A stretch of DNA of 64,000 nt from Caulobacter sp. SL161 (GCF_026672375.1 NZ_JAPPRA010000001.1:3286001-3350000); one strand, 5' to 3'; shown: positions 8,217-18,686, counted from the first letter of the stretch. Program-made: numbers and translations. The notes: a model not told the origin generated them from the letters alone.

Positions 8217-9233
8217 GTGGCCGAAGAAACATCGGACAAGACTGTTCTGGAGGGCGCTGGGGCTTACTTCCTCAGCGTGGTCGAGGCTAGCCAGGACTGC
8301 ATTCGCGTCATCAGCGCCGACGGCTATCTCGAATACATGAACGCCCAGGGCAAGTTCCTGCTTGAGATCGAGGATTTCGAGGGGCGCAATCGCCATAAGT
8401 ATTGGCCTGACATGTGGCCGCTCGAGAGTCGCGACACCGTCGAGCAGGCTCTGCGCGCGGCCATGGCCGGCAACGCCGTGGCCTTCCGGGCCCCCTGCCC
8501 GACGGCCAAGGGCGCGCCCCGCTGGTGGGACACCACCGTCTCGCCGATTCTCGAAGGCGGCCGCGTCATTCGCGTGCTGGCCACCTCACGCGACGTCAGC
8601 GGCGAGCGCCTGGCGGAGAGCCATCGGCAGCTGCTGGTCAATGAGCTGAACCATCGGGTGAAGAACACTCTCGCCACGGTCCAGTCGGTCGCCAACCAGT
8701 CCCTGCGCAACGCGGGTGTGGACGCCTCGGTGCGCGACGCGCTGGAAGGGCGCTTGATGGCGATCGCCGCCACGCATAACGTCCTGACCGACCAGAACTG
8801 GTCCGCCGCCAGCCTGCGCCAGATCGTCGATGGTTCAGTGACGCCCTATCGCGCCAATCCCGGACAGCTGACCATCAGCGGCGATGACCTGAAGGTCTCC
8901 CCCAAACCGGCCGTCGTGATGGCCCTGGCGTTCCACGAACTGGCGATCAACGCGCTGAAGTACGGCGCCCTGTCGGCGCCCGACGGCCATGTCGACATCC
9001 ACTGGTCGGTCGATCCGGACGACCAGCTGCTGATCGAGTGGGCCGAGCGCGGCGGCCCCACGGTGCGCCCACCCGAGCGCCGGGGCTTTGGCTCGCGGAT
9101 CGTCGAACTGGCCCTGCCTAACGAGCTGGGCGGCAAGGTCGACCTGGACTATCGCCGCGACGGCCTGCGTTGCTCCATCCGATCACCACTCTCGGCCCTG
9201 GACAAGAACGACGCGTTCATGCCGCTGGGGTGA
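8217..9233 (+). CDS. HWE-family sensor histidine kinase with PAS domain
   Basis: 338-aa soluble sensor kinase. Residues about 10-130 form a PAS domain (SVVEASQDCIRVISADGYLEYMN, ending in TTVSPILEGGRVIRVLATSRDVS). Residues about 140-330 are an HWE/HisKA_2 kinase core: the phospho-acceptor box is NELNHRVKNTLATVQSVANQ, the N box is FHELAINALKYGAL, then the short WAERGGP strand and a RGFGSRIVELAL G-box-like motif. Family members signal through stand-alone response regulators, often in general stress, light or redox sensing. It begins with GTG at 8217 and no output partner is adjacent. It ends convergently, 3 nt from the CLC gene. Confidence 0.85.
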   Translation: MAEETSDKTVLEGAGAYFLSVVEASQDCIRVISADGYLEYMNAQGKFLLEIEDFEGRNRHKYWPDMWPLESRDTVEQALRAAMAGNAVAFRAPCPTAKGAPRWWDTTVSPILEGGRVIRVLATSRDVSGERLAESHRQLLVNELNHRVKNTLATVQSVANQSLRNAGVDASVRDALEGRLMAIAATHNVLTDQNWSAASLRQIVDGSVTPYRANPGQLTISGDDLKVSPKPAVVMALAFHELAINALKYGALSAPDGHVDIHWSVDPDDQLLIEWAERGGPTVRPPERRGFGSRIVELALPNELGGKVDLDYRRDGLRCSIRSPLSALDKNDAFMPLG

Positions 9234-9236
9234 GCC

Positions 9237-11093
9237 TCACCCCGTATCCCCGGTGAGTTCGCGGCGGGCCTTCTCCAGTTCTTCGGCGTAGCGGCGGGTG
9301 ACGTGGGCCTCGGTGATCAGGCCGATGACCTCCCCGCCCTCGTCGACTACGGCCAGTTCGTCGGCGCCGGTCTCGTCAAAGGCGGTCATGATCGCCTTGA
9401 TCGACAACTCCGGCGCCAGGGCCACGCGCGTGTGAGCCGCCAGGGCCGCCACCGTGGCGTCGCGCTCGAGCGGCTCGGCATAGACGGCCGCCGTGGCGAC
9501 AATGCCGGCGTAGCGCCCCGTCTCGTCCGTCAGCACCGCCCGCTTGGTCGAGCCCAGCGGGAACCGGCGGCGGAATTCGGCGAGGCTCGTGCCGGCCGCG
9601 ATCGTCTTCACATCGCGACGCATCATCTTGCCGGCGGTAAGATTGCGCATCCAGCTGACGTCGTGGGCGCTGCGGATCGTCTCGCCGCGCAGGTGCAGCC
9701 GCCAGGTCGAGAACGAATAGCCGAAGGTCTCGCGCACCACGGCGCTGGCGATCAGCGAGGCGGCCAGGGTCGCGCCGGTGACGGTGAAATCGCCCGTCGC
9801 CTCCAGCACCAGGAAAGACATGGTGAAGGGCCCGCCGACAATCGCCACGCCCAGAGCGCCCATGCCGACCAGCGAGGCTGCGATCGGGTCGAGGTGCACA
9901 GTCCCCGTGGTCATGTTCACCACTAGGGCGAAGGCCTGCCCCATGAGCGCGCCCAGAAACAGGGCGGCGAAGAACAGGCCGCCCCGGAAGCCCGAGCTCA
10001 GTGACACGATCGAGGCGACCGCCTTCATCAGGATCAGCACCAGCAGCACCTTCAGCGGCAGGTCGCTGTTGAGATCCAGGTGCAGCGCGCCGTGGCCCCC
10101 GGACAAGGTCTGGGGCGTCACCAGGGCGAGAGCGGCGAGCGCTACGCCCCCAATCGCGGGCTTCGACCAGCGCGGCAGGGGCGCCTTGATCGCCCACCGG
10201 TCGGCCACCGCCACGGCCCGCATCAGCGCCACGCCAAAGAAGGCGGCCAGCAGACCCAGCAAGCCATACAGCGCGTAGTCGGCTGGAGACGAAATGGCGA
10301 CCACTGAGGTCTTGAGGAGATAGGGCGTGGAGCCCAGGGCCTTGGCCACCATAACCCCGGCGAGGGCGGCCGCCGCCACCGGGGCGATGTTGGCGACCGT
10401 ATAGGCGCCGATGACGATCTCGAACGCGTAGAAGGCGCCGGTCAGCGGCGCACCGAACGCCGCCGCGATCGCCGCGCCGGCCCCCGCGCCGACCAGAATC
10501 CGCAGATCGCCTCGGCGGAGGTTCAGCTTCTGCCCCACCCAGGATGCTGTCGCGCCGCCGGCCTGGGCGTAGGCCGCCTCGAGCCCCACCGACGCGCCCG
10601 AGCCGTTCGAGATCAGGGTCTGCACGCAGATGATCAGACTGTCGCGGATCGACAGCCGCCCGCCGTGCAGGGCGTTGGCCTCGACGGGGTCGACGGCGTG
10701 GTTGGGGCGAAAACGCAGGACCGCAGCCGTGAACAGACCCAGCACCAGCCCGCCCAGAGGAATGGCCAGCAGCCGCCAGGGCTCGATCATGGCCTGGGCC
10801 GACAGGCGTTCATTAGGATCGAAATTGAAGATCGCGACCTGGGTCCCGTGCGCCAGCGCGCCCAGCGCGACCGCCAAGGCGCCGGCCACTAGGCCTACGA
10901 CCGTCGCCACTGCGATAACCCAGAGTTCGGAGGAGCGCGTCCGGCGGCGCAGCCAGGCCAACCATGGCAGGGCCTGGCGACCGGCCTCGCGCAAACGCGC
11001 GCGATCGATGGCCGCCACACGCAAAACAGAGCGCCAGGGAGGCGAAGCGGCCTTGGCGGACTCCGGTTCGGGGGCCTCAGCCGGTTCGGTCAT
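9237..11093 (-). CDS. CLC-family chloride channel with C-terminal CBS pair
   Basis: 618-aa membrane protein of the CLC family with about ten membrane helices (residues 60-430) and two CBS domains (about 480-610, beginning MMRRDVKTIAAGTSLAEFRRRF). Selectivity-filter segments are GSGASVGLEAAYAQAGG (gating Glu retained) and SSGFRGGLFFAALFLG. Aligning GAPLTGAFYAFEIVIG with the E. coli helix containing PLAGILFIIEEM places Ile where the proton-pathway glutamate (E203) sits, which argues for a passive channel rather than a 2Cl-/H+ antiporter. The CBS pair suggests nucleotide control. It begins 3 nt after murD and is probably cotranscribed with the dcw genes. Confidence 0.88.
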   Translation of the reverse strand: MTEPAEAPEPESAKAASPPWRSVLRVAAIDRARLREAGRQALPWLAWLRRRTRSSELWVIAVATVVGLVAGALAVALGALAHGTQVAIFNFDPNERLSAQAMIEPWRLLAIPLGGLVLGLFTAAVLRFRPNHAVDPVEANALHGGRLSIRDSLIICVQTLISNGSGASVGLEAAYAQAGGATASWVGQKLNLRRGDLRILVGAGAGAAIAAAFGAPLTGAFYAFEIVIGAYTVANIAPVAAAALAGVMVAKALGSTPYLLKTSVVAISSPADYALYGLLGLLAAFFGVALMRAVAVADRWAIKAPLPRWSKPAIGGVALAALALVTPQTLSGGHGALHLDLNSDLPLKVLLVLILMKAVASIVSLSSGFRGGLFFAALFLGALMGQAFALVVNMTTGTVHLDPIAASLVGMGALGVAIVGGPFTMSFLVLEATGDFTVTGATLAASLIASAVVRETFGYSFSTWRLHLRGETIRSAHDVSWMRNLTAGKMMRRDVKTIAAGTSLAEFRRRFPLGSTKRAVLTDETGRYAGIVATAAVYAEPLERDATVAALAAHTRVALAPELSIKAIMTAFDETGADELAVVDEGGEVIGLITEAHVTRRYAEELEKARRELTGDTG

Positions 11094-11096
11094 CGC

Positions 11097-12512
11097 CTAG
11101 GCGACAGCGGCCTTGCCGCCGCCCGCCGTCAGCCCGTTTACGGCGGCGCGAAACGCCTCGCCGCGGGCCTCGAAATCGCTGAACTGGTCAAACGAGGCGC
11201 AGGCCGGCGACAGCAGCACGATCGCCTCCTCGCCGCTGGCCGCCGCGTCGGCATAGGCCTGTCGCACCGCCTTCTCCAGCGTCCCGCTCAGCACGCACTC
11301 GGCCTTGCCGGCCAGCGTCCAGGAGAACGGCTCGGCGGCCTCGCCGATCAGATAAGCCTTGGCGATGCGCGGGAAGAGGTCCTTCAGGTCGTCGATGCCA
11401 CCGGCTTTCGCCACGCCGCCGGCGATCCAGTAGAACTTAGGATAGCTGGACATCGCCTGACGCGCGGCGTCGGCGTTGGTGGCCTTGCTGTCGTTGACGA
11501 AGCGGACCTTGCCGATCTTGCCGACCGTCTCCATCCGGTGCGCAAGGCCCGGGAAGGTCATCAGGCCGTCGACGGCGTCCTGCATCGAGATGCCGATCGC
11601 CCGCGCCGCGGCGTAGGCGGCGGCGGCGTTCTGCCAGTTGTGCCGGCCGGGCAGGCTGCGGGCGCGTAGGATGTCGGCGACCTCGACCACGCGCTCGCCC
11701 GTGGCGTCATAGAGCACGCCTTGCAGCGCATAGACGCCCCGGCCCATCGCCTTGCCGGCGCTGATCGGCCAGATCGTGCGGCGGTTGGCGGCGGTGATCT
11801 CGGTGCAGATCTGCTGGCACCAGGCGTCGTCGACGCCGATGATCGCGGTGTCGCCCTTGCCCTGGTTCAGGAAGATCCGGCGCTTGGCGGCGATGTAGCC
11901 GTCCATGCCGCCGTGGCGGTCCAGGTGATCGGGCGAGATGTTCAGCAGCACCACCGCGTCGGGCTTCAGGCTTGAGGTCAGGTCCAGTTGGTAGGACGAC
12001 AGCTCCAGCACATAGACCGCGCCGCCGTGCATGTCCTCAAGGCCCAGCACGCCCAGGCCGATATTGCCGCCGACCCGGGTGTCACGCCCGGCCGAAGCGC
12101 AAAGGTGGCCGATCAGGGCGGTCGTGGTCGACTTGCCGTTGGTGCCGGTGATGGCGATGATCTTGGGGCGCTTGTGGACCGGAGCAGCGTTCACCGTGCG
12201 GGCGAACAGCTCGACGTCGCCCAGCACCTCGACGCCGGCGGCCCTGGCCTTCTCGACGGTCCAGTGCGGCTTGGGATGGGTCAGCGGCACGCCCGGCGAC
12301 AACATCAGGGCGGCGAACTGACTCCAGTCGGCGGCCTGCAGGTCGACGACTGGGAAACCTTCGGCGGCGGCCGCCTCCCGGCTGGCGGACTTCTCGTCCC
12401 ACAGGGCGACCTTGGCGCCCCCCGCGATCAAGGCGCGCGCCGCCGTCAGGCCGGTTCGGCCCAGGCCGAACACAGCGACGGTCTTGTCCTCGAAACCGCG
12501 GACGGGGATCAT
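11097..12512 (-). CDS. murD: UDP-N-acetylmuramoylalanine--D-glutamate ligase MurD
   Basis: Cytoplasmic ATP-dependent ligase adding D-Glu to UDP-MurNAc-L-Ala. The 471-aa protein has the N-terminal UDP-binding VFGLGRTGLTAARAL, the P-loop ITGTNGKSTTTALIGHL (about residue 125), the central NISPDHLDRHGGMDGY motif, and the C-terminal FVNDSKATNADAA and LLSPACASFDQF signatures. It starts 14 nt after mraY and ends 3 nt before the CLC gene. Confidence 0.96.
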   Translation of the reverse strand: MIPVRGFEDKTVAVFGLGRTGLTAARALIAGGAKVALWDEKSASREAAAAEGFPVVDLQAADWSQFAALMLSPGVPLTHPKPHWTVEKARAAGVEVLGDVELFARTVNAAPVHKRPKIIAITGTNGKSTTTALIGHLCASAGRDTRVGGNIGLGVLGLEDMHGGAVYVLELSSYQLDLTSSLKPDAVVLLNISPDHLDRHGGMDGYIAAKRRIFLNQGKGDTAIIGVDDAWCQQICTEITAANRRTIWPISAGKAMGRGVYALQGVLYDATGERVVEVADILRARSLPGRHNWQNAAAAYAAARAIGISMQDAVDGLMTFPGLAHRMETVGKIGKVRFVNDSKATNADAARQAMSSYPKFYWIAGGVAKAGGIDDLKDLFPRIAKAYLIGEAAEPFSWTLAGKAECVLSGTLEKAVRQAYADAAASGEEAIVLLSPACASFDQFSDFEARGEAFRAAVNGLTAGGGKAAVA

Positions 12513-12526
12513 CAGTACGCCACTCC

Positions 12527-13639
12527 TTACCGCAACTTCAGCGTGGCCAGGCCGATGAAGGCCAGAATCATCGACACGATCCAGAAGCGGATCACCACGG
12601 TGGATTCAGGCCAGCCGAGCTTTTCAAAATGGTGGTGGATCGGGGCCATCAGGAAGACGCGCTTGCCGGTCTTCTTGAAGTAGGCGACCTGGATCATCAC
12701 GCTGAGCGCCTCGGCCACGAACAGGCCCCCGACGATGCCCAGAACCAGCTCATGCTTGGCGCAGACGGCGATCGCGCCCAGCGCGCCGCCCAGGGCCAGA
12801 GAGCCCGTATCGCCCATGAAGATCTTGGCCGGCGGGGCGTTGTACCAGAGGAAGCCCATGCCGCCGCCGATGATGGCGCCGCACAGCACCGCCAGCTCGC
12901 CGACGCCCGGCGCGAAGTGCAGGTTCAGATAGTCGGCGAACTTGTAGTTACCGACGAGGTAGGCGATCAGGCCGAAGGTCGAGGCGGCGAACATCACCGG
13001 CACGATGGCCAGGCCGTCCAGACCGTCGGTCAGGTTCACCGCGTTGGAGAAGCCCGCGATCGTGAACGCCGCGAAGGCGACGTAGAACCAGCCGAGATTG
13101 ATCACCAGCGCCTTAAAGATCGGGAAGACCAGGCTGGTCTCAAGATTGGGCGTCATCGGCGACTTGGGCGCGAAGACGATCAGGATCACCGTGGCGATGA
13201 TCGCGACAATGAACTGGGCGATCAGCTTCTGCACACTGGAGAGGCCCGCCGTGGTCTGCTTGGTGACCTTGGCATAGTCGTCCATGAAGCCCAGCACGCC
13301 GAAGCTGCCGGTGACCAGCAAGACGACCCAGACATGGACGTTGCGCAGGTCGGCCCACAGCAGGGCGCCGACGAACAGGCCCGCCAGGATCATGAAGCCG
13401 CCCATGGTGGGCGTACCGGCTTTTTCGGTGACGTGGCGCGCGATGCCGTCGGTGCGGATCGGCTGACCCTTGCCTTGCTTGGCCTTCATCCAGCGGATGA
13501 AGCGCGAGCCCATGGCCACCGCCACGATATAGGCGGTCAGCATCGCCATGCCCGACCGGAAGGTCAGATATTTCAACAGGTTCAGGGCTGGAAAGTGCTC
13601 TTGCGAGCGCGCCAGCCATTCGTACAGCAGGTACAGCAT
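12527..13639 (-). CDS. mraY: Phospho-N-acetylmuramoyl-pentapeptide transferase MraY
   Basis: Integral membrane enzyme that transfers phospho-MurNAc-pentapeptide to undecaprenyl phosphate, making lipid I. The 370-aa protein has about ten membrane helices and the diagnostic cytoplasmic motifs [40 protein letters not shown] and the C-terminal [12 protein letters not shown]. Its ATG overlaps the murF stop by 1 nt. Confidence 0.97.
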   Translation of the reverse strand: MLYLLYEWLARSQEHFPALNLLKYLTFRSGMAMLTAYIVAVAMGSRFIRWMKAKQGKGQPIRTDGIARHVTEKAGTPTMGGFMILAGLFVGALLWADLRNVHVWVVLLVTGSFGVLGFMDDYAKVTKQTTAGLSSVQKLIAQFIVAIIATVILIVFAPKSPMTPNLETSLVFPIFKALVINLGWFYVAFAAFTIAGFSNAVNLTDGLDGLAIVPVMFAASTFGLIAYLVGNYKFADYLNLHFAPGVGELAVLCGAIIGGGMGFLWYNAPPAKIFMGDTGSLALGGALGAIAVCAKHELVLGIVGGLFVAEALSVMIQVAYFKKTGKRVFLMAPIHHHFEKLGWPESTVVIRFWIVSMILAFIGLATLKLR

Positions 13640-15027
13640 CAGCCCTGTTCCCCAAGATCGAGCCCGGCCAAGGCGGCGGCGAGCACGCCGGCCTTGGAGC
13701 CGTTCGACCCCTTCACCATCACCACGTCGCCGGGCTGCACGGCCCCCGCCAGCACCGACGTTAACTTTTCAGCAACTTCCGCGTACCCGCCCCGCCGAGT
13801 CGGAGGAAGCGCCTCCCACAGCGATTTCATGTGGACGCCCGCGAGAAAAACAACGTCGACCTCTGCGGCCGCAATCGGCTCCGCAAGCTCGGCGTGAAAC
13901 CGGGCGCTGTCCTCGCCCAATTCGAGCATGTCGGTCAGCGCCACCACCCGGCGGCCGGCGACCTTGCGCGCGCCCAGGGTCTTGAGCGCGGCCTGCATCG
14001 AGACCGGATTGGCGTTGTAACTCTCGTCGACCAGGGTGAAGGCGCCGCCGGGAATAGCGATCGTCTTCTCCGCGCCGCGCCCCTCGATGGGCGCGAACGC
14101 CGCCAGAGCGGCCAGTGCGGTGTCGCGGGCGACGTCCAGCGCCTCCAGCATCAGCAGCACGCACAGGCTGTTGGGGCCCCAATGGACGCCGGTCTGGCGG
14201 ATCGGGAAGGTCAGCGCCTCGCCCCGAAGGTCGACCGACACGGTCGCGCCCGCGCCCTCCACTTGGAAGCCGGTCAGGCGGGCGGTCGCCCCGGCGGCCT
14301 CGCCGAAGCTCCAGACGGTCGCGCCGACCTTCTCAGCCTCGCCCTTCAGGAAGTCGAACCAATGATTGTCGGCGTTCAGCACCGCGATCCCGCCGGGTTG
14401 CAGTCCCGCGAGGATCTCGGCCTTGGCGCGCGCGACGCCAGCCTCGCCGTCTGAGAAGTTCTCTATATGCACGGGGCCAACGGTGGTGATCGCCACCGCA
14501 TGCGGCCGCACGAAGCCCGACAGCGGGACGATCTCGCCGGCGTGGTTCATGCCCACCTCGAACACCGCCCGTTCGGTGTCGCGCGGCATCCGCGCCAGGG
14601 TCAGGGGCACGCCGATATGGTTGTTGTAGCTCTTGACCGAGGCGTGGGCCTTGCCGGCCAGACGCAGGCCCGCCTCGATGGCGCGGGTGACGCTGGTCTT
14701 GCCGACCGAGCCGGTCACCGCCCCACGCTTGCACTGCGGCGCGCGCTCCCGCGCGGCGACGCCCAGGGCTTCCAACGCCTTGAAGGTGTCGGCGACCATC
14801 ACCGCCGGGGCGTCGACGGCCTTGGCCGCCAGGACGCCGGCGGCGCCGTTGGCCACCGCCTGCGGAACGAAGTCATGACCGTCCCGCGCGCCGACCAGCG
14901 GCACGAAGAGATCGCCCGGCTCCACCGTGCGCGTGTCGATCGAGACGCCCGACACAGCGAATTCGCCGGCCACCTGACCGCCGATGGCTTTTGCGATCTC
15001 GTCAGCGGTCCAGAGGGCTTCAGACAT
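13639..15027 (-). CDS. murF: UDP-MurNAc-tripeptide--D-alanyl-D-alanine ligase MurF
   Basis: Cytoplasmic ligase adding D-Ala-D-Ala to the UDP-MurNAc-tripeptide. I place the start at [17 protein letters not shown] (15027), which overlaps the murE stop by 8 nt; the 12 codons upstream are inside murE. Motifs: [14 protein letters not shown] (UDP site), [17 protein letters not shown] (P-loop), [22 protein letters not shown], and [11 protein letters not shown]. Product 462 aa, usual for the family. Confidence 0.95.
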   Translation of the reverse strand: MSEALWTADEIAKAIGGQVAGEFAVSGVSIDTRTVEPGDLFVPLVGARDGHDFVPQAVANGAAGVLAAKAVDAPAVMVADTFKALEALGVAARERAPQCKRGAVTGSVGKTSVTRAIEAGLRLAGKAHASVKSYNNHIGVPLTLARMPRDTERAVFEVGMNHAGEIVPLSGFVRPHAVAITTVGPVHIENFSDGEAGVARAKAEILAGLQPGGIAVLNADNHWFDFLKGEAEKVGATVWSFGEAAGATARLTGFQVEGAGATVSVDLRGEALTFPIRQTGVHWGPNSLCVLLMLEALDVARDTALAALAAFAPIEGRGAEKTIAIPGGAFTLVDESYNANPVSMQAALKTLGARKVAGRRVVALTDMLELGEDSARFHAELAEPIAAAEVDVVFLAGVHMKSLWEALPPTRRGGYAEVAEKLTSVLAGAVQPGDVVMVKGSNGSKAGVLAAALAGLDLGEQG

Positions 15028-16480
15028 GCTCGCCCTCCAGCGCGGCCAGGGTCTCGGCCACATCGTCGAACGGATGCACGACGCCGGCGACGATCTGGCC
15101 CTGCTCGTGACCCTTGCCTGCGACCACCAGCACGTCGCCCTCGCCCATCAGCGCGACAGCGGCGCGGATGGCGGCGCGACGGTCGCCGATCTCGCGCGCG
15201 CCCGGGGCGGCCTCCAGGATGGCGGCGCGGATGGAGGCCGGATCCTCCGAGCGCGGATTGTCGTCGGTGACGATGGCGATGTCGGCGAGCTTTGCGCCGA
15301 TCGCGCCCATCAGCGGCCGTTTGCCCCGGTCGCGGTCACCGCCCGCGCCGAACACCGCGATCAGCTTGCCGGCGGTGTGCGGGCGCAGGGCCTCCAGCAC
15401 CGTCTGCAGACCATCGGGCGTGTGGGCGTAGTCGACATAGGCTTCGCCGCCCTTGGGGCCGCGCCCCACACGCTGCAGGCGGCCCGCTGCGCCCTCCAGG
15501 GTTTCCAGAGCCTTGAGGACCTTGGCGCTGTCCTCGCCGGCGGCGATGCAGAGCCCCGCCGCGACCAGCACGTTCGACGCCTGGAAGGCGCCGGCCAGGG
15601 GCAGCTTGAGGTGATGAACCACACCATCGGCCTCGACGACTAGGTCCTGGCCGGCGGGCGTGGGCGTCCGTGACAGGAGCCGCAGCCCCTGCCCGTCCTC
15701 GCCGACCGAGAACACGCTCTGGCCCGAAGTGACGGCGGCGGCGGCGAAGTGCGGGAAGGCTTCGCTGTCGGCGTTCAGCACCGCCTTGGCGCCTGCGGGG
15801 GTCAGCGTGTCGAACAGGCGCAGCTTGGCGGCGCGATAGGCCTCCATCGAGCCGTGATAGTCGAGGTGATCCTGGGTGAAGTTGGTGAAGCCGGCGGCGC
15901 TCAGCTTGATGCCGTCGATACGCCGCTGGTCGACGCCGTGCGAGCTGGCCTCCAGCGCCAGGTGGGTGACGCCCATCTCCGCGAGACGCGCGACCATCTC
16001 GGCGACGTCGCCGGCGTCCGGCGTGGTCAGGCCCGGCGGCGTGAGCTGCTGGTCCGGCTGCCCCGGCTGGCTGACCACAACGCCCAGAGTGCCCATGCTG
16101 GCGGCCTTATGGCCCAGCTTGGCGAAGATCTGACGGCAGAAGCCGGCGACCGAGGTCTTGCCGTTGGTGCCGGTGACGGCCACGCACATCGCCGGCTGCT
16201 TGCCCCAGAAGGCGGCGGCGGCCAGGGCGTAGGCGCGGCGGGCGTCCTCGGAGCGCACCACCGGCACGCCCAGCCCTTCCAGCCCGCCTTCCGGCGCCAG
16301 GATCGCCGCCGCGCCCTTGGCCACCGCGCCCTCGGCGAAGTCGCGACCGTCGACCTTGGTCCCCGGCAGAGCGGCGAACAGCCAGCCGGTTGTGACCTTG
16401 CGGCTGTCGGCGGTGACACCGGCGATCACCGGATCCGTCGCGAAGGGACGGTTGAACAGGTCGGACAGTCTTTTGGTCAT
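15020..16480 (-). CDS. murE: UDP-MurNAc-tripeptide synthetase MurE (meso-diaminopimelate type)
   Basis: Cytoplasmic ligase adding the third amino acid to UDP-MurNAc-L-Ala-D-Glu. The 486-aa protein has DSRKVTTGWLFAAL, the P-loop VTGTNGKTSVAGF, NFTQDHLDYHG, and the C-terminal TDDNPRSEDP. The DNPR sequence is the signature for meso-diaminopimelate rather than lysine, as expected in a Gram-negative. It overlaps ftsI by 4 nt (ATGA) at its start and murF by 8 nt at its end. Confidence 0.96.
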   Translation of the reverse strand: MTKRLSDLFNRPFATDPVIAGVTADSRKVTTGWLFAALPGTKVDGRDFAEGAVAKGAAAILAPEGGLEGLGVPVVRSEDARRAYALAAAAFWGKQPAMCVAVTGTNGKTSVAGFCRQIFAKLGHKAASMGTLGVVVSQPGQPDQQLTPPGLTTPDAGDVAEMVARLAEMGVTHLALEASSHGVDQRRIDGIKLSAAGFTNFTQDHLDYHGSMEAYRAAKLRLFDTLTPAGAKAVLNADSEAFPHFAAAAVTSGQSVFSVGEDGQGLRLLSRTPTPAGQDLVVEADGVVHHLKLPLAGAFQASNVLVAAGLCIAAGEDSAKVLKALETLEGAAGRLQRVGRGPKGGEAYVDYAHTPDGLQTVLEALRPHTAGKLIAVFGAGGDRDRGKRPLMGAIGAKLADIAIVTDDNPRSEDPASIRAAILEAAPGAREIGDRRAAIRAAVALMGEGDVLVVAGKGHEQGQIVAGVVHPFDDVAETLAALEGEHV

Positions 16481-18246
16481 AGGCCCGCCTCCGGCGCGGC
16501 GTTCTTGGGCGAGTTGGCGATGGTCACCAGCTCGGTCTTGCGTTTGACGCCGAGGAACGGCGCGATGCGTTCGATCACCCGGCCCGCAGCCGGTGCGGCG
16601 ACCCAGCCGCCGGTCGAGAAACCGAACGAATTGGCGTTGCCCTTCGGCTCGTCCAGCAGGATCAGCACGAAGTAGCGGTCGGCCTCCAAAGGGCCGTCCG
16701 TCGGGAAGGTGGCGGCGAAGGACGAGACCTGACGCTGATGATTGTAGCGCCGGATCGCGGGGTCGTACTTCTCGCCCGTGCCGGTCTTGCCGCCGACCGA
16801 GAGCCCGGGCACGTCGGCCTTGCCGCCGCTGCCGCCCTCACCCGGCACGACATTGGCGCGCATGATCTTCAGCATCTCGGCCGAGGTGTGCTCGGACAGT
16901 ACGCGCCTGCCTTCCGGACGCACGCCCGGCGGCAGTTTGCGGATCGTAAGGGGCCGCATCTCGCCACCGTTCAGCAGGGCGTTCATCGCCTGGGCCAGGG
17001 CCAGCGGCGAGATGTTCATGCCATGACCGAACGAGGTCGAGGCCACGGTGTCCTGATCCCACTTGCGCGGGGTCAGGGGGCGCGCCGACTCCTGCAGCTC
17101 TACCTTGGCCGGCTTGGTCAGGCCCAGATTGGTGAAGTACTGACTCAGGCGCTGGCCGCCCACGCGCTCGGCCAGCATCGCCGTGCCAATGTTCGACGAG
17201 TGCTGGAAGACCTCGACCAGATTCAGCACGGCCCTAGTGGCGTGATAGTCGTGGATCGTCCGATAGCCCAGCTTGTAGGGCTCGCGGGCGTCGAAGGTCG
17301 AGGCGGCGGTGGCCACGCCCGTGTCGAGACCGATCGCGACCGTGAAGGCCTTGAAGGTCGAGCCCATCTCATAGACCGAGGCGGCGGCGCGGTTGAGACG
17401 CTGGTCGTCCGTAGCCTCGCCCGCCTTGTTGGCGTCGTAGTCGGGCCAACTGGCCATGCCCAGGATCTCGCCGGTATGGACGTTGGTCACCAGACCCACA
17501 GCGCCCTTGGGCGTGAACTCCTCGGCGGCCTTGCGAAGCTCGTCCTCGAGCGCGGCCTGCACGCGCAGGTCGATCGACAACTGGGTGGGCCCGCCCTCGC
17601 CGCCGGCGGCCTTGCGGATCGGGTCGTCCAGGGCGCGCTCGGCGCCCGCCAGGCCCTTGCCGCCGCTGTCGACGAAGCCGATCAGGTGCGCGGCCGTCGG
17701 CCCCAGCGGATACATCCGCCGCTCCTGCTCCTCGAACGTCACACCCGGCAGACCCAGATTGAAGATGGCGTCCTTTTCGTCCGGCGTCAGACCGCCCAGA
17801 ACAAAGGCGCGGTGATCGCCGAACACGGCCTTGTCGAGCCGCTTGGCCGGAACCTGCGGCAGCGCCCGGCCCAGGGCCGCGCGGGTTTCCTTGGCGTCCC
17901 AGACCTCGCGCGGGTCGACGTAAAGCGCGTAGTGGGCCAGATCCACGGCCAGCAGCTTGCCGTTCCGGTCGACGACATCGCCCCGCGCGCCTTCGACGCC
18001 CTGGGCGTAGCCGCCGCCCTGCCCGGCGCGCGAGAACAGCGCCGACCAACCCGCGCCCAGACTCACCCCGACGAAACAGAGGCCGAAAAAGCCCATGACC
18101 AGGAAGATGCGGATCCGCGTGTCGTCTTCAGGCCGCGCGGCGGCGCGCGAGCGCTCAAAGGCGTGCTCCAGCCGCCAGACACGCTCCACCACCCAGCGCC
18201 ATAGCGGGGAGTGAACGCCGCCGGGACCCAGGTTCGAGAGGCTCAT
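16477..18246 (-). CDS. ftsI: Septal penicillin-binding protein 3 (FtsI), class B transpeptidase
   Basis: Monofunctional transpeptidase that cross-links septal peptidoglycan. The 589-aa protein has an extended, charged cytoplasmic N-terminus, one membrane anchor (RIFLVMGFFGLCFVGVSLGAG, about residues 47-67), a PBP dimer domain, and a transpeptidase domain with the active-site YEMGSTFKAF (SxxK), SSNIGTAM (SxN) and GGKTGTGEKYD (KTG). It overlaps ftsL and murE by 4 nt each. It should act at the division site with FtsW, encoded about 9 kb away. Confidence 0.96.
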   Translation of the reverse strand: MSLSNLGPGGVHSPLWRWVVERVWRLEHAFERSRAAARPEDDTRIRIFLVMGFFGLCFVGVSLGAGWSALFSRAGQGGGYAQGVEGARGDVVDRNGKLLAVDLAHYALYVDPREVWDAKETRAALGRALPQVPAKRLDKAVFGDHRAFVLGGLTPDEKDAIFNLGLPGVTFEEQERRMYPLGPTAAHLIGFVDSGGKGLAGAERALDDPIRKAAGGEGGPTQLSIDLRVQAALEDELRKAAEEFTPKGAVGLVTNVHTGEILGMASWPDYDANKAGEATDDQRLNRAAASVYEMGSTFKAFTVAIGLDTGVATAASTFDAREPYKLGYRTIHDYHATRAVLNLVEVFQHSSNIGTAMLAERVGGQRLSQYFTNLGLTKPAKVELQESARPLTPRKWDQDTVASTSFGHGMNISPLALAQAMNALLNGGEMRPLTIRKLPPGVRPEGRRVLSEHTSAEMLKIMRANVVPGEGGSGGKADVPGLSVGGKTGTGEKYDPAIRRYNHQRQVSSFAATFPTDGPLEADRYFVLILLDEPKGNANSFGFSTGGWVAAPAAGRVIERIAPFLGVKRKTELVTIANSPKNAAPEAGL

Positions 18247-18686
18247 CGCAACGCCCCCTGGACTTGAGGCGGCGGCGGCAAGGCGTCATCCGGCAAGACT
18301 TCGGGCGCGTCGGCGGCCAGCGCCTCAGGCGCAACCGGGGCTGCGGCGATGGGCGTCTTGGGCAGTTCGCGACGACGCGCCACGTCAATGAGGGCGTCTT
18401 CGGTGATCTCGCGATCAGGCGCGATCGGCTTCAGCTGCATCATCCGCGCCAGCTGCTCGATGCGGCGCGGCTGTTCAAGGTGCGCGACCTCGGCCTCCAG
18501 CAGGCGTTTGCGGGCGGCCTCCTCCTCGATCTCCTGTTCGATGCGAGCGATCTCCTGGCGCTCGCGACCGGCGAAGGTCTTGGCCAGGTAGACGCCCGTG
18601 ACCAGGCTCAGCAGAATGCACAGGCCGACCACCTCGACGACCCGGAAACCCCGGACCCGGCGATTGAAGACGCCAGCCGCCGTCAC
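18243..18686 (-). CDS. ftsL: Cell division protein FtsL
   Basis: 147-aa bitopic division protein. It has a short basic cytoplasmic N-terminus ([12 protein letters not shown]), one membrane segment ([21 protein letters not shown]) and a periplasmic coiled coil rich in Glu/Arg/Leu ([20 protein letters not shown]). The tail is Ala/Pro-rich and low complexity. Identity rests on size, topology and its place between rsmH and ftsI, with 4-nt overlaps on both sides. FtsL acts in the FtsQLB complex that activates FtsWI. Confidence 0.88.
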   Translation of the reverse strand: MTAAGVFNRRVRGFRVVEVVGLCILLSLVTGVYLAKTFAGRERQEIARIEQEIEEEAARKRLLEAEVAHLEQPRRIEQLARMMQLKPIAPDREITEDALIDVARRRELPKTPIAAAPVAPEALAADAPEVLPDDALPPPPQVQGALR

